From Cryptomeria japonica (Eukaryota > Streptophyta > Pinopsida > Cupressales > Cupressaceae): a stretch of DNA of 64,000 nucleotides. A program made the position numbers and the translations under genes. Within the stretch, counting starts at the first letter, position 1. Every line of letters begins with the position of its first letter. The notes under the pieces were generated by a model. The model had not been told where the DNA came from, ran no database searches, and was given only the letters and a program-made list of their open reading frames with translations. Of the stretch, positions 36,420 to 48,796 are shown piece by piece. The DNA lies in NCBI RefSeq assembly GCF_030272615.1, contig NC_081408.1, positions 762,716,673 to 762,780,672 of the forward strand, written 5' to 3'.

Positions 36420-37551
36420 TGTATACACATAAAAATAGCTATGAGCAATTAAATAAATATTTAATATTTATTTAATAATTATTCTTCTATTAAATAGTTA
36501 ATTTGAAAAGATTAATTTATTTCATTCATTTCATGTCTTTTTATTAATTAATTTAATTGAAATATTTTATTAATTAATTTCTTTATCCCATTCTTCTAAT
36601 CAATAATTAAGTATCTAATATTTAATTATTCCTTCAATCATTTAAATATCTAATATTTAATGGTTATTCTTTTATCCTATAGTCTCAATTATTAAATGAT
36701 TTCTAAATTATTTAATTTCATTTCCAACTCATTGTTTCATCTCCACTTCATCTTCCCTTTGCCAACTCATCCATCATGTGGCTAAATTAATTCAACAAAA
36801 TTAAAATAAATAAATCATTTATTAGCCACTTATCTTCAACCTCCAAAATAAATGAAATATTGTGTACATACAAATATTTCATAACCTTCTTCTATATTCT
36901 CTCCAACATCCCTACATCTTAGGAAGGACTTGAGTCCAGTTGTCCTCTCATGCCTAAATCTCCTCCAACCATCCTTGGATTCCCTCAGTCAGCAACCCAG
37001 TCAAGGTGAGATGAGTGACACTTGTCTTCTCCTTCCCCCTTTCTCTCAACCTTCACCTTTGTTCACAATCATCCAAATCTGCAGATCTGATCATGACCAT
37101 TGATCTAGGACACATCATCTTATCCTCTCAAAGTCTATAAATGTGGGAGTTTGAGTTGAGAAAGAGTTAGTCTTCAAGTGAGTTTTCAAGTTAACTATTT
37201 GTGAAAACTTATGCATCTATGAGTTTTAATCTTGAAGCAATTAGCATTTTAGCATAATCATTTAGCTTTAAATCATTTACATTGAATATCATATATCAAT
37301 TATCAGTCCATTCTACATATACCATCTTGGAATCTATCAGTGCTTGTTTGAGAGCACATCATGTGCAACTAGGAACAGTGGAGTTAGGACATAATGAGAC
37401 TCAAATCATGAAGGTAATAATATGGTTTTTATTTTAATATTCATTTCATGTAGTTTCATTGGCTGAGTTTGGATTTTTTGTAACATTTCCTTTGTATTTT
37501 GTGAAATTAATATGTTGCAGGTAGTATTCTGAAGATGAAATTCAAGTCGAC
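36420..37551 (+). mobile_element. E8 3' LTR
   Basis: Starts TGTATACACATAAAAATAGC after the polypurine tract. U3 is AT-rich with many ATTTAAT/ATTAAAT blocks (36450-36680). TATA box CTATAAATG at 37135-37143. The part from 37146 onward is the left arm of a long inverted repeat, so the LTR 3' end cannot be placed; it could end anywhere up to about 37551. Confidence 0.65.
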
Positions 37552-37973
37552 GCACCAAAATGTGTCGACTTGAATTTCATCTTCAGAATACTACCTACAA
37601 CATATTAATTTCGCAAAATACAAAGGAAATGCTATAGAAAATACAAACTCAACCAATGGAACTACATGAAATGAATATTAAAATAAAAACCATATTTTTA
37701 CCTTCATGATTTAAGTCTCATTGTGTCCTAACTCCATTGTTCCTAGTTGCAGATGATGTGCTCTCAGACAAGCACTGATAGCTTCCAAGATGACATATGA
37801 AGAATGGACTGATAACTGATAGTTAATTGATACTATGATATGCAATGCAAATTATTTAAATCTAAATGATTATGCTATTTGCTTCAAGATTAAAACTCAC
37901 GAATGCATAAGTTTTCACAGATGGTTAACTTGAAAACTCACTTGAAGACTAAGTCTTTCTCAACTCAAACTCC
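37146..37973. repeat. Long inverted repeat (hairpin) of LTR sequence
   Basis: Left arm 37146-37551 and right arm 37564-37973 are reverse complements with scattered mismatches, separated by a 12-bp spacer. The centre is GTCGAC...GTCGAC. The outer ends are GGAGTTTGAGTTGAG on the left and its complement CTCAACTCAAACTCC on the right. The left arm begins just downstream of the LTR TATA box. The right arm joins directly to E9 pol sequence. Confidence 0.9.
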
Positions 37974-40148
37974 ACTATTCCTTATGAGGGACAAGAGATC
38001 ACTATAATTGTAGACTCAAGCCAATATTGCAATAATCTGAAGTCAACACAAGATACAAGAGTTCCACATAACAAAGAATCAGTATCTCCTACCAAAGAAA
38101 TTCAAGAAAAGTTATGGGAAACCTTCAAGAAAAAGCTCAAATTAAATGATGAAGGAATGGGAAAATATTATTTCCATGATTTTCCACTTTCACCTAAATC
38201 ATATGGAAAGCCTACAAATATCCAACCACAGATCTTATACAAAAAAATAACATTTGAAAATCTTGGGAAAGATCTTTGATAGGCTTGAAAGATATCAGTT
38301 AAGGTTAAACCCAAAGAATGTGCATTTGGAGTAACCTCTAGAAATCTTCTTGGGTAATTATATCAGCTCGTGGAATTGAAGTAGATCTAGAAAAGGTCAA
38401 AGCTATCATGGAAATGGAGTCACCTAGGAACATAAGTCAATTGCGTTCTCTACAAGGAAGATTGCAATCAATCAGAAGATTTGTCTCTCAATTAGCAAAT
38501 AGATGTCATATAGGCTACGATTTCCATGCACAAACAATACTGCAAAATATGAAGCATTGACTATTGGGCTCAAAATGGCTATTGAATGAAATATCAAAGA
38601 ATTACATGTCTATGGTGATTTAGAGTTTATCATCAACTAAATAAATGATGATTATCAAACTAAGGATGACAAGCTCATGCCCTACAAATAGTTGGTAGAA
38701 GAGTTTAAAGAATACTTTGAAGAAGTATCATTCACTCAGAACCCAAGAAATGAGAATAAAGCAGCAGATACAATGGCTACAATAGCATCTCTCTTGCAAA
38801 ATCAGGAGAATCAACAACGTTATGAATTCTTGGTGGAAGATATCTTAACCCCTACCATTCAATCCCAGCATACCTACATGATTTGTAAGATATCTGGAAC
38901 CAAACAATCCTTATATGACCAAACTTATTAGTACTTAAAAGAGAATATCCTTCCTCCTGACCTATCCCGCAATCAGAGAAGAAATTTTATCTGGCAGTCA
39001 TCCCGCTATACAATTATTGTTGATACCTTATATAGGTGAGGTCTAGATAGCACTTTATTGAGATGTCTCGACCAAGAAGAATTTGAAAAAGTTCTTAACG
39101 TAGTTCACATAGGTATTTGCGGCACACACTGAAGTGAATTAACACTAGCTAAGAAACTTCTTCGTATGGGTTATTATTGGCCTACTATGGAGAGAGATTC
39201 ATTCACATATACCAATAAATGCAAACAATACCAAATTCATAGGAATCTCATTCATGCACCAACACAAGAATTGTATCCTATGGCAGGATCATGGCCATTT
39301 TCTCAATGGAACCTTGATTTGGTAGGTAAGATAAATCCTTCATCCTCTAATGGACATAAGTTCATTCTTACTACTACTAAATATTTTACTAAATGGATTG
39401 AAGCAATACCTTTGACAAAAGTGACAGGAAAACAAATATCATCATTCATCTTGAATTGTATAATCTGTCACTATGGATTTCCTATGACCACTATCACTGA
39501 TAATGGATGACCATTAAAGAATCAAGATGTGAAGGAATTATGTGGGAAATTCCATATCCAGCATAGGTTTTCTACTCCATATTATCCACAAGGAAATGGG
39601 CATCAAACAAGACTATCTTAAAAATCTTGAAGAAAATAGTCATTGAAGCTAGAAAAGATTGCCACATTCGGCTAAATCCTGCTCTTTGGGCATACTAGAC
39701 CAACACCAATGGGGAAAACTTCATATTGCTTAGTCTATGGATCAGAAGCCATATTACTAATAGAAGTGGAGATACCTTCTCTATGAGTTTCCTTGAAAGG
39801 CCTTATACCATAAGAAGAAGAATGAGTCTCTAGACTTCAAGAACTTGAGCTGATCTAGGAACGTTGCTAAAATGCAATAGATCATTTGAAGGTATATCAA
39901 CAAATAATGGCAAGAAGCTATAATCATAGAGTCAAGCCACAAATTTTTCAGATTAGAGATGTACTTCCAAGGGAAAATCCGATAAATCAGCAAGACCGAG
40001 AAAAGAAGGGTAAATTTGAACCAAATTGGCTAGGTCCTTTTGTCATAGTAGTAGTATATGGCTCATGAGCATACAAGTTATCTACCCCTAAAGGTGATTG
40101 GTTTGATGAACCTATCAATTCTATCCATCTCAAGAAATTCTATTCTTG
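37974..40148 (+). pseudogene. E9 gypsy pol 3' half: RT end, archaeal-type RNase H, integrase
   Basis: Remnant of a Tat-like pol. After an unassigned acidic stretch, RT C-terminal sequence appears near 38270-38510 (LERYQLRLNPKECAFGVTSR, then SLQGRLQSIRRFVSQLANRC). The gypsy RNase H seems deleted near 38515. Then comes an archaeal-type RNase H from about 38545: KYEALTIGLKMAIE, VYGDLEFIINQINDDYQT, NPRNENKAADTMATIAS (open at 38692-38931). Integrase follows: LLRMGYYWPTMERDSF, then WNLDLVGKINPSSSNGHKF (39166-39510), TDNG, HHCC partly lost, and a C-terminal QIRDVLPRENPINQ to HLKKFYS stop at 40146-40148. Here the archaeal-type RNase H lies after RT, the usual Tat order. Stops are frequent. Confidence 0.82.
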
Positions 40149-41937
40149 AGATATAAAGTCCTAGAAAAATCAATAAAAAGCATATAAAGTCTTGAAGAAA
40201 TCAGTAAAAATCAAAAGAGTAGAAAATCCCTAAAAAGCATAAAACAACAACAACAACAAAAATTAGACAGTGAAAACCATGTAAACAGGAACTATCTAAA
40301 AACTGAGTTATTTCATCTATGAGATCGCTTTGTGCACCTATCTAACCATCCTTTCGCATCTATCACTTCCATCTATCCTAGCTCATCCATTTCATCTTTT
40401 GCATCCATTGCTTTGAACCATTTAGCACAAAATATGCAGCTTACCAATAGTTATAAATCTTTGACACACTTGTCGTAGTCATTGTCTTAGATTTTATCAA
40501 AATCAATCAATCTGCATTTCTATCCCACCATGGTTTGGATCTTGATCAATTTGCACATCCATAATAAATTTTTGTTTCGATTATGGGAAAAATACTAATT
40601 CCTTTCGCTAAGGTGATCTTTTGAATCTTTGAAAAATCCAAAACATTCAGAAAACTTAGAAAAAACAAAAACACCTAGGATTTTGAAATAGATAACGACC
40701 AACAAAGCAGCGAAGATCAAGGCATTTTTATAACAATTGAATCGTGAACCTCAAGATATAAAGATTCAACCAACAAGTAATAAAAGATTATCAATGACCA
40801 TTCATCAAGATTATTATATTAGTTAATGACCATGAGAACATGTGAATGGCATACAAGATACAGTGTTTATATCTTGATTTTATTGCTAATCATGTACTCT
40901 ATGTGACTCAAGGATGTCCATGACTAGAGAAGCTATGATGGGGCATGATTAGATTATTTTCTTTGATTGTTGTATGTGGTTCATCTCTTATTAAGGTATG
41001 TACTTTTATAAGGATATTATCGACAAATGATCAGGCAAGACATTCTGAGTCATGCATGAAAGGGGATAATCTTTGTTTGTTCTGCAAGAAATACTCAGGT
41101 CAGCTTGATTCATTATATCAAGTTGCTTGTATAACCTTGCTATATCAAAATCCATGTAAGAAATACTTAGGTCATCTTGGATCATTATGTCAAGTTGCTT
41201 GTATTTTCCTACAACATTTTAACGCTCAATGATGAAATCAAGCACTGTTACAAGACAACATATGAAGAATGGCAGTATCATTTTTAGTCAGATCATTTTA
41301 GATTAGCTCATTATTCAACTGAATTATAAGAATTCATTGTTAGTTGCATTATAAGCATTTCATTTCATTCAGAGATAAATGGTCATAAATAAAGATTAAG
41401 TATACTTGGACAAACAAAAATAATTTGCATTTGATCATTGTAGGTGCATTAATTTTTAGAATCATTTTAATCATCATCCATTTCATTTAGTTGCATTTTA
41501 ATCATTGCATTAGTTTGAATTCCATTAAGTGCATTTTATTTAATCATGTAGTATATCATCATTATTTGCATTATCATTGAAGTTCATTAAGATAATTTAG
41601 TTGCATTTTTGCACTTAGATTCATAATCATTGGAAGAATTACATATAAAAATAAAAAACATATCATGTAGATCATTTTCATTTGCATTTTCAAAATCAAG
41701 AATCAAAAGCATTCATCATTGCATCATATAAAACATCATCATGAAAATAAAAGAAAAGAAAATATCATCATCCATGTAATCAATGCATATAGATCATCAT
41801 CATATAGAGTAACATTCATAATAAAAGATAATCATATAGAGTTAATGTCTACATATAGATCATCATAAAACAATAAAAAGTCCAAGTATACAATGATATC
41901 AGATCAAAATACAAGTGCCTCATCAATATAAATCAAG
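40149..41937 (+). other. E9 region between pol and the antisense PMD ORF
   Basis: AT-rich, no coding region recognised. Contains a two-unit tandem repeat (AAGAAATACTCAGGTCAGCT and AAGAAATACTTAGGTCATCT starting near 41087 and 41158, period 71 bp) and many TTGCATTTTAAT-like words at 41440-41700. Confidence 0.5.
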
Positions 41938-42910
41938 TCAAGGTTGCCCTGTGCCACTACCACTTGACTTTGTCTGTCTCTATGGTTGTGGGCAAGAAGA
42001 TCCTCTTGATGCCTGTCTCACACGATCACCACTCCTCTGAGGAGGTCCCATGACTCCACCGCTGCTAGTATCCATCCTCACAGTGGTATGATAGCTACCT
42101 GCCCTCTAGCTCTTTGAGACTAAATCCTCATATAATTGTTTCCAGTGTGATGGCTCCTTTCGGGTCAGAAATAGTGCTCTAACGGTATCAGCCGAGAGAG
42201 TGACTAATCCAGCATGTTGAATATGATCAAGGAGACTCTAAGTATCTCGTTGTCTCCTAACAGCGATGTCTCTCTCTATCATGAGTGTTTGTACTTGTGC
42301 TCTAAGTTGATCTATCTGTGCTCTGAGAATATCCAAGGTCTCCTGCTTTGGCACATCCTCTGAGGAATGTGACCCTCAATCCCCTCATCTCCACCTCCCT
42401 GTCCACCTGCTGGAATCTCAGCCTGAGTAGCTCTCAGAACCTGTCGTCTAATAGGCGGAACATGATCCTCTAGATCCTCATCCTCTACACCATGAGCTGT
42501 AATTACCCTAGGGTCTGGTTGAATCTGATCAAAATCAATGCCTCTCCTACAACCCCCATCCAATCTAGTAATACTGCCTCCTTCTGTAGAGGGTAACCCT
42601 CTCACTGATCTCATCCCTGAGTATCATGTTGTCTCCTCAAAGCCATGTCTCTCTCTGTCATGAGTGTTTGTACCTGTGTTCTAGGTTGATCTATCTATGT
42701 TCTGAGACTGTCCAAGGTCTCCTGCTCTGGCACATCCTGCTAAGGAACATGACCCTCAATCCCCTCATCTCCACCTCCCTGTCCACCTATTAGAATCTCA
42801 GCCCGAGTAGCTCTCAGCACCCATCTTTTACTAAGTGGAACATGATCCTCTAGATCCTCATCCTCTCCACCATGAGCTGCAATAACCCTAGGGTCTGGCT
42901 GACTCTGACC
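41938..42910 (-). pseudogene. E9 antisense PMD ORF, C-terminal part
   Basis: Antisense to E9 pol, continuing the same protein family as the E8 PMD gene. The C-terminus near 41938-42240 reads LSADTVRALFLTRKEPSHWK, then DTSSGGVMGPPQRSGDRVRQ and ends GTGQP-stop at 41938-41940. The upstream part (42312-42614) is the R/D/E-rich tail GVEDEDLEDHVPPIRRQVLR, also found in E8 at about 33730-33790. It contains a tandem duplication and is cut at 42911 by E10. Confidence 0.68.
42242..42910. repeat. Tandem duplication inside the E9 PMD ORF
   Basis: The segment starting GTTGTCTCCTAA at 42249 recurs as GTTGTCTCCTCA at 42628, period 379 bp. The second unit is truncated at 42910 by E10. E8 has a single copy (33553 onward), so the duplication arose in the E9 lineage. 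Confidence 0.82.
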
Positions 42911-43745
42911 TGTTAGTTAACAGATTGGTTTTCCCAAAATTTATTAACAAATACTCATGTTCACCCAATAGGAAACCAATGAAAACCAACAGTTGGGTAA
43001 ATAATGTTAATCTACCCTCTGCATAAGGGTACAACTTCCCATATGATATTCAATGAATTTTAATCAAATTTTATCATATAATTCACTTTTAACCAAAAAG
43101 CAAGGAAAGGCTTTAACATTCACTTGTCGACACAAAATGAATGCCTCACAAAGATTATTGGAATGCATAACAAAACATTAAACTTCAAATAATGATTAAC
43201 CTATATGAAGTGATCAAAATATTTGAACTCTGATTGATACTCGCTCATGCCTCACAGGACAAAGGGAATCAGAATATTCAAATGTTTTCAGCTAATTTCA
43301 TTCATCAGATTGATTCATAGACTTAATATTTGATAAAATCAGAGAAGAGAATCTAATACATGAACATATAAACATCCCAACAGAAATCTTTTATATATTC
43401 AAATGCACAGGTTTCAAAAGTTGTATTAGACATTCCATTCCATTCAAAGATGGATTTGTAGACACCTAAAAATGGTCAACGCTTGCGGGATCATACTTTA
43501 ACATTTGCGCATTGCCTCATTTCAGGTTTTTGCATCGCATTTTCTCCTATGTCACACACTTGGTTTTTATCATTTGCGAGCATCGAGTCATTCTTCTACA
43601 TTCTTCATTCGTCTCGCTCTGAAATTTGGTCTTGTCGACAACACTATCCAGTTATGATTTTGATCAATTTTATCCTATCATATCAATGTGCGTGCTCATT
43701 TGTCATCATTTTGGACATCGTCAATCCTAATTAGGGTTTGTCCTC

Positions 43746-43980
43746 TTATCAATCTTATCATCTGGCGATCGATTTGTCATCGATCGTTGTTATGTTCGAT
43801 CTTGTCATTTTGCAATCAATTTGTCATTGATCGTTGTCATTTTCAATCTTGTCGTCTTGCAATCTATTTTATCATCGATTCTTGTCCTCTTGTCAATTTT
43901 GTCATTTTGCGATCGATTTGTCATCGATCGTTGTTTGTCTCAATTATGTCAATTTGGATCAATTTGTCATTGTTCCTCAT
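43746..43980 (+). repeat. Tandem repeat in solo LTR U3
   Basis: Five diverged units of about 47-50 bp built around TTGTCATTTTGCGATCGATT, followed by TGTCATCGATCGTTGT, at about 43746, 43799, 43846, 43896 and 43943. Each unit carries the self-complementary CGATCG or a decayed form. Confidence 0.75.
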
Positions 43981-44275
43981 CAATTGGCACATTTATCAAT
44001 TAAATCATTTATCACATTGGTCCTTTGTTAATCAGAATCAAATCGATATCAATTATCTTTCATCAAGACTTAATTGTCATCTTTGCATTGCTAATTCATC
44101 TTCTAGGGTTTTGTGATTTAATCATTTAACCTTGTTTGTCATTTCTCCCTTTAGGATTAATAAATTATTTATTTATCCTAAGTCTTCTCATCGCAATTAA
44201 ATGTTCATTTAATTGGCTAATTATTCCTCTTTTTGTGAATTAATTAATAAATGACAAATTATTAATTAATTTACC

Positions 44276-44520
44276 TAATTCCTAATTTCCTAATTTCCAT
44301 CAATTTCTAATTTCTAAATTCCTAATTTTTCAATTTTCTAATTTTCTATTTTCTAAATTCCTAATTTCATTTCTCTCCTATTTTTCTCCTAACTTCATGG
44401 GAATGACATAGAAATTTGTCATAATTTGTCATAATTGACAATCAATCAATCCTTGCATAGCAATTTGTCATAAATTGTCATAAATCCTTGCATAGCAATT
44501 TGTCATACACATGTCATAAT
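44276..44520 (+). repeat. Simple CTAATTTC-type and AATTTGTCATA repeats in the solo LTR
   Basis: 44276-44385 is a degenerate run of CTAATTTC/CTAAATTC words. 44405-44520 repeats AATTTGTCATAA five times, including a duplicated CCTTGCATAGCAATTTGTCA. Confidence 0.65.
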
Positions 44521-45000
44521 TTTTCTATTCTTGATTTGAATTTCCATTCGAATCATTATCATGCTAATTTGATCTTTTTCTCCAATTTCTCTATAAATTG
44601 GATGAATTTCTTCAATCCCAACTAATGAGAATGAGAATAATCACTTTTTTGAGTCAATCACGCTTCGAGTACTCTTGTGCCAATGTCAATCTTGCTTTCA
44701 CATTAGATTTATGCACTTGAAGGTGAGATCCACAAACAAAGGCTATTTGGAGAAGAAAGAAGGACAATGGAGCCGCATGAAGGAAGCATTTAGATCTACA
44801 TTTGGTTTGCATAGTCTTTAGTTTTGAATGCTTCATTTTCATGTCTTTATTGAGTGTGTTTAGGATAGATCATTGCATTTTAGTTTTCGTGATTGAGCTA
44901 GATTAGTATTTTGATAATGCTTTGATGATTTCCAGATTCCTAGCTACAGGAGTATTTCACTGAAATTAACAAGTAAACTGTCTGCTATCTTAATTTTTCA

Positions 45001-45022
45001 AAATTTTATCCCCCCCCCGCCA
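45001..45022 (-). promoter_or_regulatory. E10 polypurine tract
   Basis: On the minus strand a G-run (GGCGGGGGGGGGATAAAATT) directly before the LTR start. The same tract, GGCGGGGAGGGGGATAAAAT, precedes the shared LTR at 55820-55842. Confidence 0.8.
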
Positions 45023-45175
45023 AAACATCCATTCTTCATATTTATAGTCTTTAGGCCAACCTTAACTAAACACAAAGCTTCAAGAAATAACCGTTCATAA
45101 CTAAAATTAACTAAACCGGCCAAGAGCCGTAAACGAAGCTATAATTGCAGAACAAGAAATGGTTTTTGATTCGTC

Positions 45176-48100
45176 CTATTGGTGAGTCATGCTATGTATA
45201 TTTCGCCATTCCATATAAGCTGCTGAAATGTTGTGAACAACCTGATAATGTGGGAGCCCAATGTGTAAGATGCATTCCTTCTAGACTTCTTTATCCATAC
45301 TCACTTCCATAACTTTAGTTTTGTGCATTTCCAAGTGATCAGAACAGACAACCAACATATATTCAATTCTGGCAATTCTGGAGAAGTCATCTTTGGTTAA
45401 AGATTTTGATTCTTTAACCAGGTTCATCTTTCCTTTGAAATTCTCCACCATATCCATTGTCTGCTCGATGGTTTGTCTGTCTTCCTTGAGAAGCTATACA
45501 TCAATGCACTTCAAATCTTTTTGCATTACAGCAATGAGTTCTTTCAATTGTTTCAACAACTTAATGGATTCTTCGTGGCCTTTCTTAATGATTGAATTTC
45601 TCCATTCAATATTTTCTTTTGCCACATACAATATTTTGTCATCCAAATCTTTAACCACCTTTTCCGCGAGAAATTTCATGACACCATATTTTTGCACATC
45701 TTTCATTTGAATCAGCACTGTTGCCCATTTGTTCCTTTCTTTTTCCCACGCTATCACCTCCGTTTCAAGCTCCTGAGTTACAGTTACAACATCCTCGTAT
45801 ACCCTAATCAGATTAGCAATATATCCTACTCCCTGTTGAATTATGGATTCAAGCCACTCATCAAAGGTTTCCACCATCATACGATTCCTCTGAACCTTAT
45901 CCAACAGATTTTGGTTCATTGGCGATTTAGGATCAAAGCATAGAGAAATTTGTGACAGGGGTTGCGGGCTAGGATGGTGTATGGCATTGATGTATTCTGC
46001 CATCTGTTTAACAACTTGTTTCAGTTCCTGCTTGTCCTTCTCATCCTTCCATGTTCTAGATAACATCCATTTAGTGGAAGACTCTAAATGTTTTGCGTCA
46101 GCAGCCCCGGAAGCAGTTCCTAAATCAATCTTTTCAATGGTAAAGTCCTTCTCAGTAGCATTTTCTGGATCTTTATCTAAAATTGGTTTGGACATTTCAG
46201 CTACCCAATGCCCTGTATTCTCATCCACCTCCAGCATGGCCTCTTCTTTTAGCCTCTTAGACTTAGACGTCTTTCCAAGGCATCTACTCACCATATCTTC
46301 TATTGGAACGCTGATAGGAACCACATTTCGTTTCTTGCTGATGGAGGCTCCCAACCATCCGGAAACATTTGGAGATTCCTTCGCTGGTGGTGTCTGATAG
46401 TTTGATGAATCCATGATAGCCAAAGTGGTCGCCTGATTGGGGTTATCCTCAGGTTGTTCTTTTTGTTTATCTACATCTTGAGTTGCAGGGATATCTACTA
46501 CTGGTTCACCCATAATTACTTGTGCTTCTTCACTATCAAGAATTATGATAGCTTCTTCTCCTGTAGGTTCTTTACTTTTCTTCTTATTTCTGGAACAGGT
46601 GACTCAAACTGATGAGGAGCCAAATAGTGATTCCTTGAACCTCTTAGTTTGAACCTTCTCACTCTGCATATCAGTAGCACCTGCAATATCAACAATTATG
46701 TCAGAGGAAGAAATGAGTGTCTGTGCAACAGTATGGGGTTGCTCAACTAATTTCTCAACTGAGGTAGTGGTCAGTTTCATTCCAGATTTATGGTTTCTTA
46801 ACCACTTTTCTGTTCTCCTTATAACATTAAAGGTTCTAGATTGGATATTTTCTTCTTCTCTCCTATCCCAGTCAATTTCAGCAATAAGTTGCTTATGAAT
46901 TCTTTTATTGAACTCCGGATCCAATACATCTTCACCTTCCTCTTCATGTACTCCTGCTATGTTCATTGATAATTTCATAGTAATGATTTGCCGCAAAGTG
47001 AACCTTGACCATAATCTTCTTCGGACTTCAAACTCATCACAACAATCTTCTTAGTAGTCTTCTAACTGGGGTATATGTGAAAAGTTAACATCAACATTCA
47101 GGTGTTTTATTGTGTGTCCTTTACTGTCAAACCCCTGCCGAGCAACATAAGGCTGTAGCTTCATTTTCTTGAGTTCCACTTCTAAATTCAATGCATCTGA
47201 CGTAGTTTGGTAGCTTTAATATCCAAGTTCAATTGGGAAAATTTCTCCAGACTCACTTTTCATCCCTAATTTCTTATCAACATCAGCTAACTATCCGCAA
47301 ACTTCCAGGAGTACGTAACTATCAAGAGTATATCTAGGCAATTTGAAAGGTTCATCTTCAAAGCCTCCAATTCTAATATAAGTGAACCTAGGAAATTGAA
47401 TAAAATAACTCCCATAAGTACTAATCAATTTTAATGCTTCGGATGACATTCTCTTATTCATGTTTCCCTGCAGTTCAAAAGTTAACCTTCCTGCAAAGAC
47501 ATCACTCCATCTCAAGAAGTTTTCTGTATACCTTTGTCTCTGCAAGTGTGGATAGAACTCATAGACTTGCATTCCATCAACCCATGGTTCTTGATATAAT
47601 CCTGGCCATTCTTTGATGCAGGCTAAAATATAAAACAGGTAGGAAGACATATGAAAACTGACTATTCCAACAGAATTACTCAAACCCTCATGCAATCTCT
47701 CTGCAATTACTTGCGCCCAATCAAGGTATTTCTCACCAGATAATAACACTTGAATGTAAAAATACATCCAGTCTTCCCAACAGAAGGCATGTGAATTCCC
47801 TTTGAGCCTGTTCAAAAGAATTATAATATCCCTCACTTCTATAATAAAATGCTCCCTTGTCAAAGGTTTAGGTAACCTAGAACCTCCCTTCTGCATTTTA
47901 AGGGGCCAATTTCTAGCAATGACACTCTGATAAACACTTTTCTTCTCAGAGAAAAATGCATATGAGGTTCCTATGGACCAATCTTCGTACGGCTCTTTGT
48001 GAGGGATCCCAATTGCAGCCATTACTATTTCTCTGTCAATTCACACTAAAATGTCTCCATCACTGGCCCTAATACACCTGTTACTAGCATCATATTTGCT

Positions 48101-48325
48101 CATGCATGCATACACTAATTATGGGCAAGGGGCAGTGATTGGGAAAGCAGCGGCTTCAACCAGTCCGCTGTGAACTATCTTTTCCATCATGGAATTAGCC
48201 TCTGGATTCTTAGCCCTTTCTAGAAAATTCTCTAACTCATCCTGAACTAAAGTTGTATCATCTAATTCTGGAAGGGTACTAATTAAGCATGATGTTCGAC
48301 CCAAGTTCAGAAGAATTGGTCTCAT
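45176..48325 (-). pseudogene. E10 sense extra ORF, copy 1 (unknown protein, about 1,050 codons)
   Basis: A long frame in the same direction as gag-pol, between integrase and the 3' LTR. It starts ATG at 48325 (MRPILLNLGRTSCLISTLPE) and ends TAG at 45176-45178. Open blocks are 48119-48325, 47291-48022, 46604-46996 and 45494-46513. They are separated mainly by single stop codons in the same frame: for instance CAG to TAG at 47290 and 45493, and a TGG codon now TAA near 47054, judged by comparison with copy 2. I recognise no domain. The N-terminal half is rich in aromatic residues (WEDWMYFYIQVLLSGEKYLD). The middle is acidic and serine-rich with basic patches (KTSKSKRLKEEA). The C-terminal 250 residues look like coiled coil (EKERNKWATVLIQMKDVQKY, KLLKQLKELIAVMQKDL). 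No signal peptide or C-terminal membrane anchor is evident, so an envelope-like role is not supported. Confidence 0.8.
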
Positions 48326-48796
48326 GTTTGCTTAAAATTGCATCAATCAGACAACATTCAACCCCGAGGCAAAGAATTACACTGACCAATTTTAGAGCTA
48401 AAACAGAGCAAGGGAGGTTAGTGATTAAACTCGCCTGTCTTCACCATCAAACTATGTAACCCTTGGAAAAACTAAGCTAAATTACCTTCCGTGTCCTTAT
48501 TCTTTGCCAGCAACAACAATGATTTTCTTATCTAAGAAGCATCATATTTAAGGACGGAAAACACTGAAAAGTACCAAAGCATGGTTCGCCCCAGCTCATT
48601 TATCCATGTAAAACTTCCCATGATTTGATATAGTTCTGACATGCTCATTAATTAAAAATCAATTCCACATGGTCGACATGCTTTCTCATGATTGCTTTCC
48701 ATAATTGCAGTTTGAAAACACGGAAAATGAGGAATATTATATTCCCATCGCGCCGCCTTTATCTCCTAAACACCATCGGGCTGATTTGAAACAACA
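48326..48796 (-). other. Spacer before the extra ORF
   Basis: No gene seen. It connects the stem-loop array with the extra ORF start. Confidence 0.45.

Larger units (their letters stand above)
43457..44948 (+). mobile_element. Solo LTR inserted in the E10 3' LTR
   Basis: 1,492 bp, from TGTAGACACCTAAAAATGGT to CCTAGCTACA, flanked by GGATT (43452-43456) and GGAGT (44949-44953), a 5-bp duplication with one change. The undisrupted site in the other LTR reads GATGGAGTATT (about 55769-55779). TATA box CTATAAATT near 44591-44599. No internal region is present, so it is a product of LTR-LTR recombination. Open frames within it lie on internal repeats and are not considered genes. Confidence 0.9.
42911..45000 (-). 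mobile_element. E10 3' LTR, interrupted by a solo LTR
   Basis: On the minus strand it runs TGAAAAATTAAGATAGC ... CTAACA. It is interrupted by 43457-44948. By hand it differs from the 55227-55819 LTR at about 22 of 593 positions (near 3.7%), mostly C/T and G/A transitions. Confidence 0.9.

Noticed and set aside
43483-44116. 142-codon plus-strand frame in the solo LTR
   Set aside because: Generated by tandem repeats without stops; no recognisable protein.
45981-46397. 138-codon plus-strand frame, also open at 56880-57296
   Set aside because: It is open in both copies only because it is antisense to the conserved extra ORF. Composition and lack of domains mark it as a shadow.
45176-48325. Envelope gene as identity of the extra ORF
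   Set aside because: No signal peptide, no C-terminal membrane segment and no cysteine-rich ectodomain seen.
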